Positions 17,781 to 26,995 of a stretch of DNA of 64,000 nt are shown here, in pieces; position 1 is the first letter of the stretch; every line of letters begins with the position of its first letter. Origin of the DNA: Paenibacillus sp. FSL H8-0079 (GTDB lineage Bacteria; Bacillota; Bacilli; Paenibacillales; Paenibacillaceae); NCBI RefSeq assembly GCF_037991315.1, contig NZ_CP150300.1, forward strand, positions 6,572,001-6,636,000, read 5' to 3'. The translations under genes and the position numbers were made by a program. A model generated the notes under the pieces. The model was not told the DNA's origin, made no database searches, and saw only the letters and a program-made list of their open reading frames with translations.

Positions 17781-18584
17781 CTACTTCATTTCCTCCAGCA
17801 TCACCCGATACCGCCCAATCTGCTCTGCTGTTGCCTCTTCCCGCAATGATTCCAACAATGTCGTACACCTTATAAAATAACGATCCATCCCTAGCTTATC
17901 CCCTAACCTGATCGCCTGCAAAATGAACTCCACGGCCTCCTGCGGTCTTCCCATCCACTGTTCATACAAAGCCCGCTGATAACAGTAATGGTACATATAA
18001 TCGTTGTTTGAAGAATCTTTTTCTCTGCCATCGCCCTGTATCTGATCCTCGAACACATGTATAACTCGATCGATCTGCCATCTATGCCGCACTGCTGCTT
18101 CCATAATCACTTTCAGACCTGCCAACCATTCCTCCGGATGCTCAAGCAAAAAGTTCACAAACTCCTCCAGCAGTTCCACCTGCCCGGCTTCAATCTCAAG
18201 AGCATACCGATTCACTTGTGCCTTATGCCTGAACTCCTGCACCACCTGCATACCTACCTCATCCAGATCCTCCATCCATCCCAGTTCTGCATATTGAACG
18301 ATACATGCTCGCGCCTGATCTACCTGTCCCATCTTCTGGTGAGCCATACCCCGCATCAAATGACTGAACCCGTAATAGTAAACCAGTGGGCGCTCGGTAT
18401 GTATATCTGGTGCAGGCACTCCCTTTGACCGATACTCCTGCCGCTCATCATGGATGGACTGCACACATTGATATAACATGTCCCCCCTCTCCATCACCTT
18501 GTTCCAATTTTCAAAAGCCACAGCCATGTCCAACATTTCAACAATGATGTCCGGTTTGAGTGATTTTAGGATAGATTTTCGCAA
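17781..18584 (-). CDS. Helical (TPR-like) protein, possibly a regulator missing its HTH domain
   Basis: 267 residues of paired helices (MRGMAHQKMGQVDQARACIVQYAELGW; ALYEQWMGRPQEAVEFILQAIRLGDKLG), typical of TPR modules in Xre-type or Rap-like bacterial regulators. No DNA-binding domain is present. The start is a TTG at 18584 with AAAGGAGG about 6 bases upstream, so an N-terminal HTH is truly absent rather than missed. A separate Xre protein is divergently encoded 170 bases away. Whether the two work together is unknown. Confidence 0.6.
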   Translation of the reverse strand: MRKSILKSLKPDIIVEMLDMAVAFENWNKVMERGDMLYQCVQSIHDERQEYRSKGVPAPDIHTERPLVYYYGFSHLMRGMAHQKMGQVDQARACIVQYAELGWMEDLDEVGMQVVQEFRHKAQVNRYALEIEAGQVELLEEFVNFLLEHPEEWLAGLKVIMEAAVRHRWQIDRVIHVFEDQIQGDGREKDSSNNDYMYHYCYQRALYEQWMGRPQEAVEFILQAIRLGDKLGMDRYFIRCTTLLESLREEATAEQIGRYRVMLEEMK

Positions 18585-18755
18585 AGAAGCTCCTCCTTTA
18601 ATAGTATAGGAGAATAAATTTTCTAATTACTCCTGTGAAGTAATGATATTAGCTTATTATACTACTTAAAATACGTAAATAACACCATTATTGCTATATA
18701 TTTTAACCTGACTTTTATGTCTCATCTTATCTAAGCTTATTATGAGGTGATTCAA

Positions 18756-19091
18756 ATGTCAGAGTTACGCCAATTAATAGGTACACGAATTAGAGCAATG
18801 CGAAATGCCAAAGGACTTACTCAACAAAAGCTGGCTGATATTGCTGGTTTAGATTATAGATATATCGGAGCATTAGAAAGAGGCGAAAGAAACTTTTCCA
18901 TTGATACGTTGGAGAAGGTTCTGCTCGCCTTAGATGTTAGCATTAATGAATTAACCATAGTTACAGGTGACGATCAAGATAGTGTGAGACAAAGTGCTAT
19001 TGATGAATTCATTTTAAATACCAGTAAGTTAAACAACGAACATATGAAAGTTATTCAAAAGATTAATAGTGAGATATTTCGATTAATTTAG
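18756..19091 (+). CDS. Xre-family regulator, restriction-controller-like
   Basis: A 111-residue protein with an N-terminal lambda-repressor-like HTH (IGTRIRAMRNAKGLTQQKLADIAGLDYRYIGALERGERN). The YIGALERGERN stretch is characteristic of C (controller) proteins of restriction systems and related small regulators. The ATG at 18756 is preferred over a GTG at 18747 because the GAGGTG site lies 6 bases before it. It is convergent with the TIR cassette, 40 bases away. It may control that cassette, as C proteins control toxic nucleases, but no operator could be identified by eye. Confidence 0.75.
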   Translation: MSELRQLIGTRIRAMRNAKGLTQQKLADIAGLDYRYIGALERGERNFSIDTLEKVLLALDVSINELTIVTGDDQDSVRQSAIDEFILNTSKLNNEHMKVIQKINSEIFRLI

Positions 19092-19131
19092 ATGTTTTTT
19101 TGATACATTACATTTTTTTGATGAGCAGTTT

Positions 19132-19926
19132 TCAGCTCTTCCTTATGGCATTGCCTAATTTTATTGGTAATGCTCTAATAATTTCTCGAAATGCTTCTAG
19201 ATCATTAGATGGACTCTTCCATATCGCTCTTTTCAGCAATTCCGGTACTATGCCCATATTCCCATTCTCGTCTTGGAACTGTAGAGTTATAATAGAGAAA
19301 TCATCGCCTTTTTCTTTTTTCTCGTGTCTCGCATTCTCTATCTCATCACTCAAAAATCTCTCATCAACAAATTCAGAAGTTATAAAAAAGACACAAGCGC
19401 ATGAATCCTTGAACCCCTGGATTATACTTCTATCAGCGTTAACTCCCGCAACCATTGCGTCTTCATCCAACCAAGGTTCGAAACCAAGTTCTTTGAGGAG
19501 GTTGAAATAATTTCTAACCATAGGTTTATTACTGCTCTTGTGGCTCAAAAAGATCTTTTTAGGAGAATTTAATTCAATTTCTTCTTTAGATTTATAAAAA
19601 CTCACAATTGGGTTTCCATTACTTATATCTGTATCAATTTCAGGCAAAATAATAATATTACCTTTCATCCAGTCACAGAAAGAAAACAATGATAAGTATG
19701 ATTGCTTTAATCCATCTAAATTAAAGATAAAATTTACCCCTTCTAAAGAGATCCAAGGGATACTCGCTGTGATTTGTTTAACTATATATATGTACTCTTT
19801 TTCAGGTAAGTTATTTTTCGATAAAAAAAAGTCTATAGATATGCCCTCAACTTCCCCTACTTCATGATCAGTTGTACATATAGTATGTTCATTGGTTTCT
19901 GAAATTGTAATGGAAATTTTCTTCAT
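19132..19926 (-). CDS. TIR-domain protein, candidate defence effector
   Basis: 264 residues. Residues about 122-235 form a TIR domain: KKIFLSHKSSNK at strand A, GFEPWLDEDAMVAG at the BB loop, then FFITSEFVDERFLSDEIENA, where E195 occupies the catalytic glutamate position of NAD-cleaving TIR enzymes. The first 120 residues match nothing recognised and may sense or bind a partner. It is the last gene of a three-gene AT-rich cassette, 11 bases after its upstream neighbour, with GGGGG before the ATG. Bacterial TIR proteins usually deplete NAD or make signal nucleotides on phage infection; that role is inferred. No Thoeris, Argonaute or STING partner is present. Confidence 0.75.
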   Translation of the reverse strand: MKKISITISETNEHTICTTDHEVGEVEGISIDFFLSKNNLPEKEYIYIVKQITASIPWISLEGVNFIFNLDGLKQSYLSLFSFCDWMKGNIIILPEIDTDISNGNPIVSFYKSKEEIELNSPKKIFLSHKSSNKPMVRNYFNLLKELGFEPWLDEDAMVAGVNADRSIIQGFKDSCACVFFITSEFVDERFLSDEIENARHEKKEKGDDFSIITLQFQDENGNMGIVPELLKRAIWKSPSNDLEAFREIIRALPIKLGNAIRKS

Positions 19927-19937
19927 AATGAATCCCC

Positions 19938-20534
19938 CTATATTCTATTAAAGATTAATGACAATTCAACAATATTCTTTCTAATCTCAGAGTAATCACT
20001 ATAAAAACTGAATTCGATTAGATTTTCCTTATAAAAGGTAATTGTAGAGTTACTATGTTGAGGCTGTAATTTGTAACTGGTAATTTCAATGTCCTCTTTA
20101 CGAATTATAGATTCAAACTCAGAAGAATAATTCAGTTGACTACCATAATAAATATCATTTGGTAGCACCTCGTAGAAATCATCTCTATCGATAGAAATTT
20201 CAAGCAAATTATCACTATAATTTTCCTCAAAAAGTTTACCTATTGTATCTTTACTTGTCACCAAATATTTTGTGATCTCAGTGTCAAATGTATGCTCAAA
20301 ACAATTAATTACTTTGTTATCACAAAATACCCAAAGTAAACTTCTCCCAAAGATGAAGATATTCATATCGCTAATTTCAATATATGATTTTTCTCGTTGA
20401 TTAAAATATCCGAAATTATCAATTATATCTACAGAACAGAATTTTTTTTTAACAATTTTTTCAATGAGAAAATTTAAGTTCTTCTCTTCTGTATTACTAA
20501 TGTTGTACACAAAAGCAAACTTGGTGAAAATCAA
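19938..20534 (-). CDS. Unknown protein, middle gene of the TIR cassette
   Basis: 198 residues, AT-rich coding, no signal peptide or membrane helix. It alternates beta-rich and charged segments (FGYFNQREKSYIEISDMNIFIFGRSLLWVF). The apparent start is a TTG at 20534 with only a weak GTGGTG upstream, so the N-terminus is uncertain. Gaps to the neighbours are 13 and 11 bases, so it is surely co-transcribed. No family is recognised. In a defence setting it could be a sensor, adaptor or inhibitor of the TIR protein; nothing in the sequence decides between these. Confidence 0.6.
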   Translation of the reverse strand: MIFTKFAFVYNISNTEEKNLNFLIEKIVKKKFCSVDIIDNFGYFNQREKSYIEISDMNIFIFGRSLLWVFCDNKVINCFEHTFDTEITKYLVTSKDTIGKLFEENYSDNLLEISIDRDDFYEVLPNDIYYGSQLNYSSEFESIIRKEDIEITSYKLQPQHSNSTITFYKENLIEFSFYSDYSEIRKNIVELSLIFNRI

Positions 20535-20547
20535 CTAAATCACCACA

Positions 20548-21714
20548 CTATCTCAAACCTAATATTTTTTTAAGATTTTCCTCATTTCTTAATTCATGCG
20601 CAGAAAAGTGTTCGATGAAAACGTTATTTAGTTCCTGATATGCTTTATTTACTACACGTTTAAGCGCTAAGTCACTATTATTCATATAAATACGGAGATA
20701 CTCCTTATTATGATTTTCTATTCCTGCCAAAATAGTATGTTTTTTAAATAGTCCATTTGATTGAGTCTCATTGTAAACTATTTTAAAATTTATTTTGTAG
20801 ATTATCCTTCCCTCTAAAATTAATTTATTGACAGCAGGAGTCCCTAGTAGATCTCCTCCACCAAATGCTTGAGTGTCTATTTTAGCTTTTGTGTTATTTT
20901 TTTCTGAATCTTCATGATCCAAAGTAATGTCCACACATTCAAACTCACTAAATTTCGAAGCATGATTGTTAATCTCTAAGAATAAGTCCAATAGCTTAAT
21001 AGTGTTTGAATTGATATCTCCGTAATTAGTAGCTGAAAGTCCATCTTTTGTAAGGGTGAAACTCAATTGTTGTGTCATCCTAGGAGGAAACAACTTTAAT
21101 TTATCAATATTTGTTACCACACTCAAGAAATCCTGGACAACAGTTCTTATATTTCTAAACTTGGCCAGATTGGAGGTTTGAAAATAGACAATTTTTTTTG
21201 AAAAGTTAATTTCAACAAGAACTTTTTGCTCTTCAGAAAATTTTGTGCTAAACATACTTGATCTATCATATGCAAATTTCTCTTGTTTTCTAGTAAACAA
21301 TAATTTACCAGATTGATTACTAAAATTCAGTAGCTTTATCTCCGCTTTATAATTATCCTGATTTTCATTTAAAGCTTCATTAGCTTCTAGTATAAGCCTC
21401 TCCAAATACTCTTGATTCAATTTACGTAGCTGATATGAAAAAGCTAGATAGAATCCATCAGAAACATTTAGCTCAGGATTAAAGGCTCGTTCCCTTAAAG
21501 CAATATACACCTGCTCAGGCAAAATTCTATTTTGAAACGCTTTACTTAATACTTTTTCTAAATCACGTTTCTTTCTGATACTTTCGCTGATGTTAAACTT
21601 ATTTTGTTGAAGGACCTCTAGAATTTCTGAGTAATTTAACATTCTTAGTGAATGTTCTAGCGTTATTACTTCCTTCTCAGAAGGGTTGCTTGGAGTAATT
21701 AACTGTTTCGCCAA
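20548..21714 (-). CDS. Unknown 388-residue protein, first gene of the TIR cassette
   Basis: The N-terminal 110 residues are helical (SLRMLNYSEILEVLQQNKFN, then ILPEQVYIALRERAF). The remainder is mixed alpha/beta with strand-rich stretches (KKIVYFQTSNLAKFRNI, QQLSFTLTKDGLSATNYG). No enzyme motif, nucleotide-binding loop or membrane segment is visible. The start is a TTG with a strong AGGAGGT 6 bases upstream. A three-codon leader ORF with its own strong ribosome site lies just before it. Base composition is clearly more AT-rich than the flanking housekeeping genes, suggesting horizontal gain. No family is recognised. Confidence 0.65.
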   Translation of the reverse strand: MAKQLITPSNPSEKEVITLEHSLRMLNYSEILEVLQQNKFNISESIRKKRDLEKVLSKAFQNRILPEQVYIALRERAFNPELNVSDGFYLAFSYQLRKLNQEYLERLILEANEALNENQDNYKAEIKLLNFSNQSGKLLFTRKQEKFAYDRSSMFSTKFSEEQKVLVEINFSKKIVYFQTSNLAKFRNIRTVVQDFLSVVTNIDKLKLFPPRMTQQLSFTLTKDGLSATNYGDINSNTIKLLDLFLEINNHASKFSEFECVDITLDHEDSEKNNTKAKIDTQAFGGGDLLGTPAVNKLILEGRIIYKINFKIVYNETQSNGLFKKHTILAGIENHNKEYLRIYMNNSDLALKRVVNKAYQELNNVFIEHFSAHELRNEENLKKILGLR

Positions 21715-21736
21715 AAGAGTACCTCCTATAGTTGAA

Positions 21737-21748
21737 TTACATCTTCAT
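21737..21748 (-). other. Three-codon leader ORF (MKM) before the TIR cassette
   Basis: ATG AAG ATG TAA follows AAGGAGGAG by 5-6 bases, ending 22 bases before the TTG start of the first cassette gene. It could tune translation of the cassette or be fortuitous. Confidence 0.3.
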
Positions 21749-21823
21749 ATAGACTCCTCCTTATAACCTATCATACGATTTCAATTATTCCAATATTTCC
21801 AAGAGCTACTATAACAAAAACAC

Positions 21824-21850
21824 AAAAAGAGAACCTACGTTCTCTTTTTT
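21824..21850. terminator. Bidirectional terminator between the cyclase gene and the TIR cassette
   Basis: AAAAAGAGAAC and GTTCTCTTTTT form a perfect 11-bp stem around CTAC, with A/T tracts on both strands. It terminates the minus-strand cyclase gene and insulates the cassette. Confidence 0.8.
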
Positions 21851-21920
21851 AGTCTCAGAATATCACATTAATACATTCTTTTTCAAGTCAAGTTTTCCTT
21901 TGTTTTAATAATTACTTTTC

Positions 21921-23651
21921 TCAAACAATTCCCCGCTCAAACACCCCAAACTCCACTCTGTTACGCCCATTCTGCTTCGCTTGATACAAGGCCTTATCCA
22001 CCGCAGCGAACAGTTGAGTCAAGTACCCCTCCGGATTCTCCGGCACATGCTCCACTTCAAAGTCCTCAAAGGAAAGAATGCCAATGCTAATCGTAATGGA
22101 TACCTGCATAATCTCATGATCCACCATGATGTGGTTGGACTCCACAGCTGTTCTTACGCGCTCCGCGATCTGGTTCGCCAGATCATGCTCCGTATGCGGA
22201 AGGTATATCATGAACTCTTCCCCGCCATAACGCGTCAGGATATCCGTACTGCGAATCGATTGTTTGACCGCCTCCGCCGTGCGGACGAGCACTTCATCCC
22301 CGATGACATGTCCATAGCGATCATTGATTGCTTTGAAGTAGTCGATATCGAGCAGCAGGAGTGAGAATGGTGTTTTGTATTGAATATTGGTAATGACCTC
22401 ATGATTCAGATGTTGGGTCAGATAACGACGGTTGTAACAGTTAGTTAAACTGTCCGTCAGGGCGAGTTCCTCCAGTTTGCGATTGGCCTCGGATAACTCC
22501 TGACGGATCAAGTCTAGCGCCTGATTTCGCTCCTGTAGAGTTACGTTCTGGCGATTCATCTCTTTCACGTAGAAACGCTCCTGCGAGACATCCTGGAACG
22601 TGAGGATATGACCGATCGGCACAAGAGCCGAATCCACAATCGGAGACGATTGCAGGATATAGTGCCGGATATTGTTGCCCCGCTCCACGATCACTTCAAT
22701 GTGGGAGAGGGTATTTTCTTTTTTCTTATAGTGATTCACGAACTCACGGCAGCTGCCCACAACATGAACAGACTCCAGAAAGGCTTCCATATCAAAAGAA
22801 TCCCCCACATGCAGATCCATAAAGGATCGAGAGGCTTTGTTCGCTTCAACAATAACTTCATTCTCATCCAGTACCAGGATGCCATATGGAATGGTATTGA
22901 TTACATCCTCATGGGCGATGGAGACCAGATCGAACACATTGTATCTTTTGATCACATAGACGAAGAAGAGGTCCGACAGAAAGATCCCCAGCGAAGTCAT
23001 TCCAGGAATGATCGGCAACCAGCGGGCTAGAACGACATTCAGAATCGCATCAATCGTTGCAAAAACAGCCAACACCAAGATGCCCCACAGGGTGATTCTC
23101 ACCTGTTTTTTGATCATGGCAGACGTCTGCGAAGAATATACCGCCCGGAACAGAATGACGAGGGAAGCCAAGAAATAGCTCACCAGAATAATCATCACAA
23201 CCCAGAACCAAGGGCCGTAAGCCCGCTCGATATACCCTCCCTCCAGCGGGATGACGAACTCATTCCATGGATTTGCGACCACACCTATAGCCCCGATCAC
23301 CGCTGGGACAAATAGCAGGAACGTTCCTTTTGCACTCAAACGCTCTGAATAGCCGGTAATGAATATCGTCAATAGAAGCCACCCGCTCCCAAGCAGAGAG
23401 ACCGCGACGAAAGATAACGTAACGTAGAACAGCTGCAAGCCGGAATCATCCGTGAGCGTACTCGCAAATTGACAGAAAGGCCAGAGCATCATCAATCCGT
23501 GAAATAAAAAGTACACCTTATGTAAGTTCGTAATTCTAACCGTAGCAAACACATATACACCTACACCAAACAATAGGACAAATAAAAAGAGATCATACCA
23601 TACTAATGGGTTCACGAATCTTCTCCTTCTTAGATGCGACAATGACAACAT
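21921..23651 (-). CDS. Membrane diguanylate cyclase (7TM-PAS-GGDEF)
   Basis: 576 residues. The N-terminal 230 hold about seven membrane helices of the histidine-kinase 7TM type. A PAS-like domain follows (about 245-360, VLDENEVIVEANKASRSF) and a short coiled coil (about 365-400). A GGDEF domain ends the protein with the active-site loop RYGGEEF, so it should be catalytically competent and make cyclic di-GMP from two GTP. No EAL domain is present. It is a single-gene unit ending at the perfect terminator at 21824. A PilZ-like glycosyltransferase encoded at 42850-45141 is one plausible responder. Confidence 0.9.
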   Translation of the reverse strand: MLSLSHLRRRRFVNPLVWYDLFLFVLLFGVGVYVFATVRITNLHKVYFLFHGLMMLWPFCQFASTLTDDSGLQLFYVTLSFVAVSLLGSGWLLLTIFITGYSERLSAKGTFLLFVPAVIGAIGVVANPWNEFVIPLEGGYIERAYGPWFWVVMIILVSYFLASLVILFRAVYSSQTSAMIKKQVRITLWGILVLAVFATIDAILNVVLARWLPIIPGMTSLGIFLSDLFFVYVIKRYNVFDLVSIAHEDVINTIPYGILVLDENEVIVEANKASRSFMDLHVGDSFDMEAFLESVHVVGSCREFVNHYKKKENTLSHIEVIVERGNNIRHYILQSSPIVDSALVPIGHILTFQDVSQERFYVKEMNRQNVTLQERNQALDLIRQELSEANRKLEELALTDSLTNCYNRRYLTQHLNHEVITNIQYKTPFSLLLLDIDYFKAINDRYGHVIGDEVLVRTAEAVKQSIRSTDILTRYGGEEFMIYLPHTEHDLANQIAERVRTAVESNHIMVDHEIMQVSITISIGILSFEDFEVEHVPENPEGYLTQLFAAVDKALYQAKQNGRNRVEFGVFERGIV

Positions 23652-23868
23652 GATCGTTCATATTTCTGAGTGACACTTATGTAAAACTTCAATAAACACT
23701 TATATTCAATACTGCTATGCCAATTTTATTGGTTAATTTAACCATATCTTATCACACCACCATAAGGGTGAGTAGCCCATACACTGGAAGTCCGACCAAC
23801 CTCTGATCGAAATGCTGATCTATTTCTGATTATTTGTGAATGCTTTTGAAGGTTGCCATAAAGAAAAA

Positions 23869-23890
23869 CCGCCCATATTCAACTGAGCGG
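23869..23890 (-). terminator. Terminator after the AAC(3)-family gene
   Basis: CCGCTC pairs with GGGCGG (one wobble) and is followed on the minus strand by TTTTTCTTT. It is about 95 bases past the stop. The rest of 23652-23982 shows no gene; its right part should hold the cyclase promoter. Confidence 0.6.
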
Positions 23891-23982
23891 CTAACCAGCA
23901 ACCTGTTTTTTTCAAATGATTTAAACCATTCGCGGAGTTAATCTCTCCGGCAGTAGTACTTTACCTGCTGATCAGGCTGCAT

Positions 23983-24906
23983 CTACTCTTCTCGTATTTT
24001 GGCAATGACTTGCTCATGATTAAGTAACCGTTCGCCGTCAGCGACCTGTTTCTCTGCGACCAATAGCTCCGATTGCAGCTTATAACGCGCCTCGTTTCTG
24101 AGATACGCTTCATGACTCACCCCGACCAGTTCTGCTTCACAATTAGGTATATGAAGTGGTTCATTGTCCGAGAACAAGTCCGGATTTTCCTTGAGCATCT
24201 CCGTGATTACCTCTGCTGTCTTAGCCGCATCACACACTCTTACGACCGCATCGCCGAGCTTTCCTTTACGCATCGCACCTTCGCGAACCAGTACCTCATC
24301 TACTTTCCAGAAATGCTCCGACCATGGTAACCCACAATGTCTGCGGGATGGTACTGAAATCTGGCTTCCATCTGGTAAAACCGTATAGAGCATCTCATGC
24401 TCGTCCGTCATTCTGCCAGGGATGTCCACCCACTCTTCGACCCCATGGATAAATGTATTCCGCTTCAAGTCCACGCCTACTAACAAAATCGTCGCTTTCC
24501 GATCTAACAGTTTCCCCCATGCTGAACCTCTCGCACACGGTGTGTCGAAGAGATGATCGTCCTTCGTAAATGCCTCTGCGTCCCGTCCCAATGCCGCTAC
24601 CGAGTGCGTCGGGTGCCACGAACGAACTACGCCCGGACGTTTACGAAAAAGTTCAGGCAGAATGCCCACGCAACAGGTAGAATTTTCCACGTGGAACAAT
24701 GGGTTATCGGCATTAATGGTAGACCATGTATGGGTGGGAAGCACCAGCAATCCGTCCTTCATATAGTCGCTAAAGGCATCCAACACCGTGTCTGCTCCAC
24801 CTTCAACCTCGCCTAAACTCTTCATTGAAGAGTGAATAAGCAACGTGCCTTGCTTATCAACATTAAGCTGCTCTAGTTGCTGCATTAAGCTTTCTTTTGT
24901 ATACAT
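23983..24906 (-). CDS. AAC(3)-family aminoglycoside N-acetyltransferase-like protein
   Basis: The 307-residue product fits the antibiotic N-acetyltransferase family. The N-terminal half contains LLIHSSMKSLGEVEGGADTV, LLVLPTHTW and RSWHPTHSVAALG, all diagnostic for AAC(3)/YokD enzymes that transfer acetyl from acetyl-CoA to the 3-amino group of aminoglycosides. The C-terminal 40 residues are a charged helix beyond the usual core. GGAGGAGG precedes the ATG. Chromosomal members in soil Firmicutes often have unknown natural substrates, so actual resistance is not implied. The group II intron lies directly upstream. Confidence 0.85.
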   Translation of the reverse strand: MYTKESLMQQLEQLNVDKQGTLLIHSSMKSLGEVEGGADTVLDAFSDYMKDGLLVLPTHTWSTINADNPLFHVENSTCCVGILPELFRKRPGVVRSWHPTHSVAALGRDAEAFTKDDHLFDTPCARGSAWGKLLDRKATILLVGVDLKRNTFIHGVEEWVDIPGRMTDEHEMLYTVLPDGSQISVPSRRHCGLPWSEHFWKVDEVLVREGAMRKGKLGDAVVRVCDAAKTAEVITEMLKENPDLFSDNEPLHIPNCEAELVGVSHEAYLRNEARYKLQSELLVAEKQVADGERLLNHEQVIAKIREE

Positions 24907-24983
24907 ATCTATCCTCCTCCATTTCTTATCCCATCTCTATGAAAAAGCATACCTCTGTTCAACTCACATCATGCTTCTCAGCA

Positions 24984-26913
24984 CTAGAGTAAAGGGCTGG
25001 ATTCAAACCAGCCCCTCCTCATCAAACCGTACGTGAGGTTTTCCCTCATACGGCTTTCCGATGTTCGTCATTCATGGGCATGCAGAGATTACAATAGCGT
25101 TTTTAATCCATACATATTGGCAATATACTTGACTTCCGATCGTGAACTCATCCAACTCCTACGTTGTCTCTTCTTCGCGTACCACCGTGTTAATCGTTGC
25201 AGAATATACCAGTCCAACTTAGCTAATCTCTTTTGGCTGTAGCTCGTGTAGTAATAATTTCTCCATCCTTGAATCTTCGGATTGAGCCATTTCACATGCT
25301 CCGCGAACGATTTCGACCGCATACTCGGTGGAGCCAGTCTTTCTTTGACTACCCCTTGAATACGTTCCTCCGCCTTTTTCGTTAGCCACTGTTGCGTGGT
25401 GTGATATACCTTCCCTTGCGACGTTTCTGCTTTCGTTTTTCGGTGGTGCATTCCTAGGAAGTCGAATCCCTCGTCTCCTGTCCATAGACCTACAATGCGA
25501 GTTTTGATCGGGTGCAGGGTTAGCTCCAGACGTTCCATAATTTTGCCTATGAGTTCATACGCATGCTCGGCATCCTTTTTGGTTTTACAGATTACTACAA
25601 AGTCGTCTGCATACCTTGTCAGTTCTCCCAGACCTCTTCCATGTTTCTCCCATAGTCGGTCAAAATAGTTCAGATAGATATTCGCCAGAAGCGGTGATAT
25701 CACACCACCTTGCGGTGTTCCTAAATCGGAGCGCCTTTCGTTTCCTTCTTCCATCACTCCCGCCTGAAGCCACTTCCGTATTAATTTCAGTATCCGCCTG
25801 TCGTTGATGCGCATCTGCACCAATTTCATAAGCTTCTCTTGATTAATGTTATCGAAGTAACCTTGGATATCGACGTCGATTACCCAATTCCCTTTGCGGT
25901 TGCAGGCTTTCCGAATTCGTTCCAGCGCTCCTTTTGCACTTCGTTTCGGGCGAAATCCGAAGGATACGTCCTCAAAATCCGCTTCAAAGATAGGTTCAAT
26001 CACCAGTTTCGTTGCCATCTGTATGACACGGTCGCGCACGGTGGGTATGCCCAGCGGTCTTTGCTTCCCATCTTTCTTGGGAATATAGTGCCGCCGTACA
26101 GGCTGCGGATGGTAGGTGCCTTCTTTCAATGCTCGTTCACAGTCCTCGAGGAAGTTCATTTCTCCTTGTTCCTCCACATCCGCAAGCGTCATGGCATCTA
26201 CACCTGCCGCTCCCTTGTTCGCTTTCACTCGTCTCCAGGCTTCGCACAAGACATCCCACCGGTAGACTTTGTCGTACAAGGCATGGAATTTACGCTTGCT
26301 GTTCTCCTTGGCCACATGGCCTAGCTTTTCTTGGAGTTTTTGAACTTTTTCCTTTGGTGTTGTTAGCCGGTTGGCATTCACTCACTCGTACCTCCTCCAA
26401 AAGCATAAACAAAGCAGGGCTCCTTCCCTCCCCAAGGTTATGTTGTCCTTGGGTTCTTCGGTACTATGAGCCCCTCGGACTCCCTTCCCACAGACGTTTC
26501 ACTTCGTCTTTTGGACTTATAGAGCATCTCTTTACGGAATTCCTAAAAAAAAAAATCCGTGTGGGGGAGGGTCTCCCCAGTTCACTGCATCATCTTTCAA
26601 GCCATGCCGTTCCCTTTACGCCGGAGGGTTCTTCACTGTTGTCCCAAGTTCTGCACAGCTTCCTTGGCCTTCGTCCATTGTCACAAGACTCGGCTCCCTC
26701 TTTTCCCCTTCGCAGGGCCCTTTTGACGACGCGGCAGGATTCACTTGATGTTGCGGCCTGGATTGTCGCTCGCCCGGTCTCTGACCGGTACTTTTGTCGA
26801 TGCGCTTTTACACACAGATCTCGCCATGTGCAAGCATCCTAGCTACAAAGGTGGCTTGGCCCCTCCTTTGATTGGACTTTCACCAACTAGATAATGCGTG
26901 CCTCTGGGCACGC
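24984..26913 (-). mobile_element. Group II intron, class C-like, inserted after the araA terminator
   Basis: On the minus strand the element starts near a GCGTGCC/GGCACGC hairpin, encodes a maturase, and ends with recognisable domains. Domain V (about 25015-25053) has GCCGTATGAG...CTCACGTACGG. Domain VI (about 24990-25012) has GGGGCTGG...CCAGCCC. The ends given are approximate to a few bases. The 5' boundary lies immediately beyond the T-tract of the araA terminator, the habit of class C introns, which home to terminator hairpins. Confidence 0.85.
25089..26381 (-). CDS. ltrA: Group II intron reverse transcriptase/maturase
   Basis: 430 residues. The reverse transcriptase core shows [49 protein letters not shown] and the catalytic YADD. 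A maturase X domain (about 330-400, [14 protein letters not shown]) follows. There is no HNH endonuclease domain, which fits class C introns. The start is a GTG with GGAGGAGG 9 bases upstream. All core motifs are intact, so the intron may still be active. It assists RNA splicing and target-primed insertion. Confidence 0.95.
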   Translation of the reverse strand: MNANRLTTPKEKVQKLQEKLGHVAKENSKRKFHALYDKVYRWDVLCEAWRRVKANKGAAGVDAMTLADVEEQGEMNFLEDCERALKEGTYHPQPVRRHYIPKKDGKQRPLGIPTVRDRVIQMATKLVIEPIFEADFEDVSFGFRPKRSAKGALERIRKACNRKGNWVIDVDIQGYFDNINQEKLMKLVQMRINDRRILKLIRKWLQAGVMEEGNERRSDLGTPQGGVISPLLANIYLNYFDRLWEKHGRGLGELTRYADDFVVICKTKKDAEHAYELIGKIMERLELTLHPIKTRIVGLWTGDEGFDFLGMHHRKTKAETSQGKVYHTTQQWLTKKAEERIQGVVKERLAPPSMRSKSFAEHVKWLNPKIQGWRNYYYTSYSQKRLAKLDWYILQRLTRWYAKKRQRRSWMSSRSEVKYIANMYGLKTLL

Positions 26914-26923
26914 TAACAAACAA

Positions 26924-26948
26924 AGGGCCGAGGGTTAGCCCCCGGCCG
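26924..26948 (-). terminator. araA terminator, split from downstream DNA by the intron
   Basis: GGCCG...CGGCC and GGG...CCC close over a TTAG loop. On the minus strand it is followed by TTTGTTTGTTA, then the intron. It ends the ara operon about 50 bases past araA. Confidence 0.8.
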
Positions 26949-26995
26949 CAGAGAAAGAATTTGTATGAGTTCAGGCAGTTGCTGCCACTCAACTT

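Noticed and set aside
18756..21714. Complete restriction-modification system
   Set aside because: A controller-like regulator is present but no methyltransferase motifs or nuclease fold is visible in the neighbouring proteins.
26129..26842. 237-codon plus-strand open frame over the intron
   Set aside because: Antisense to the maturase and intron RNA domains; low-complexity Ser/Leu/Pro translation.
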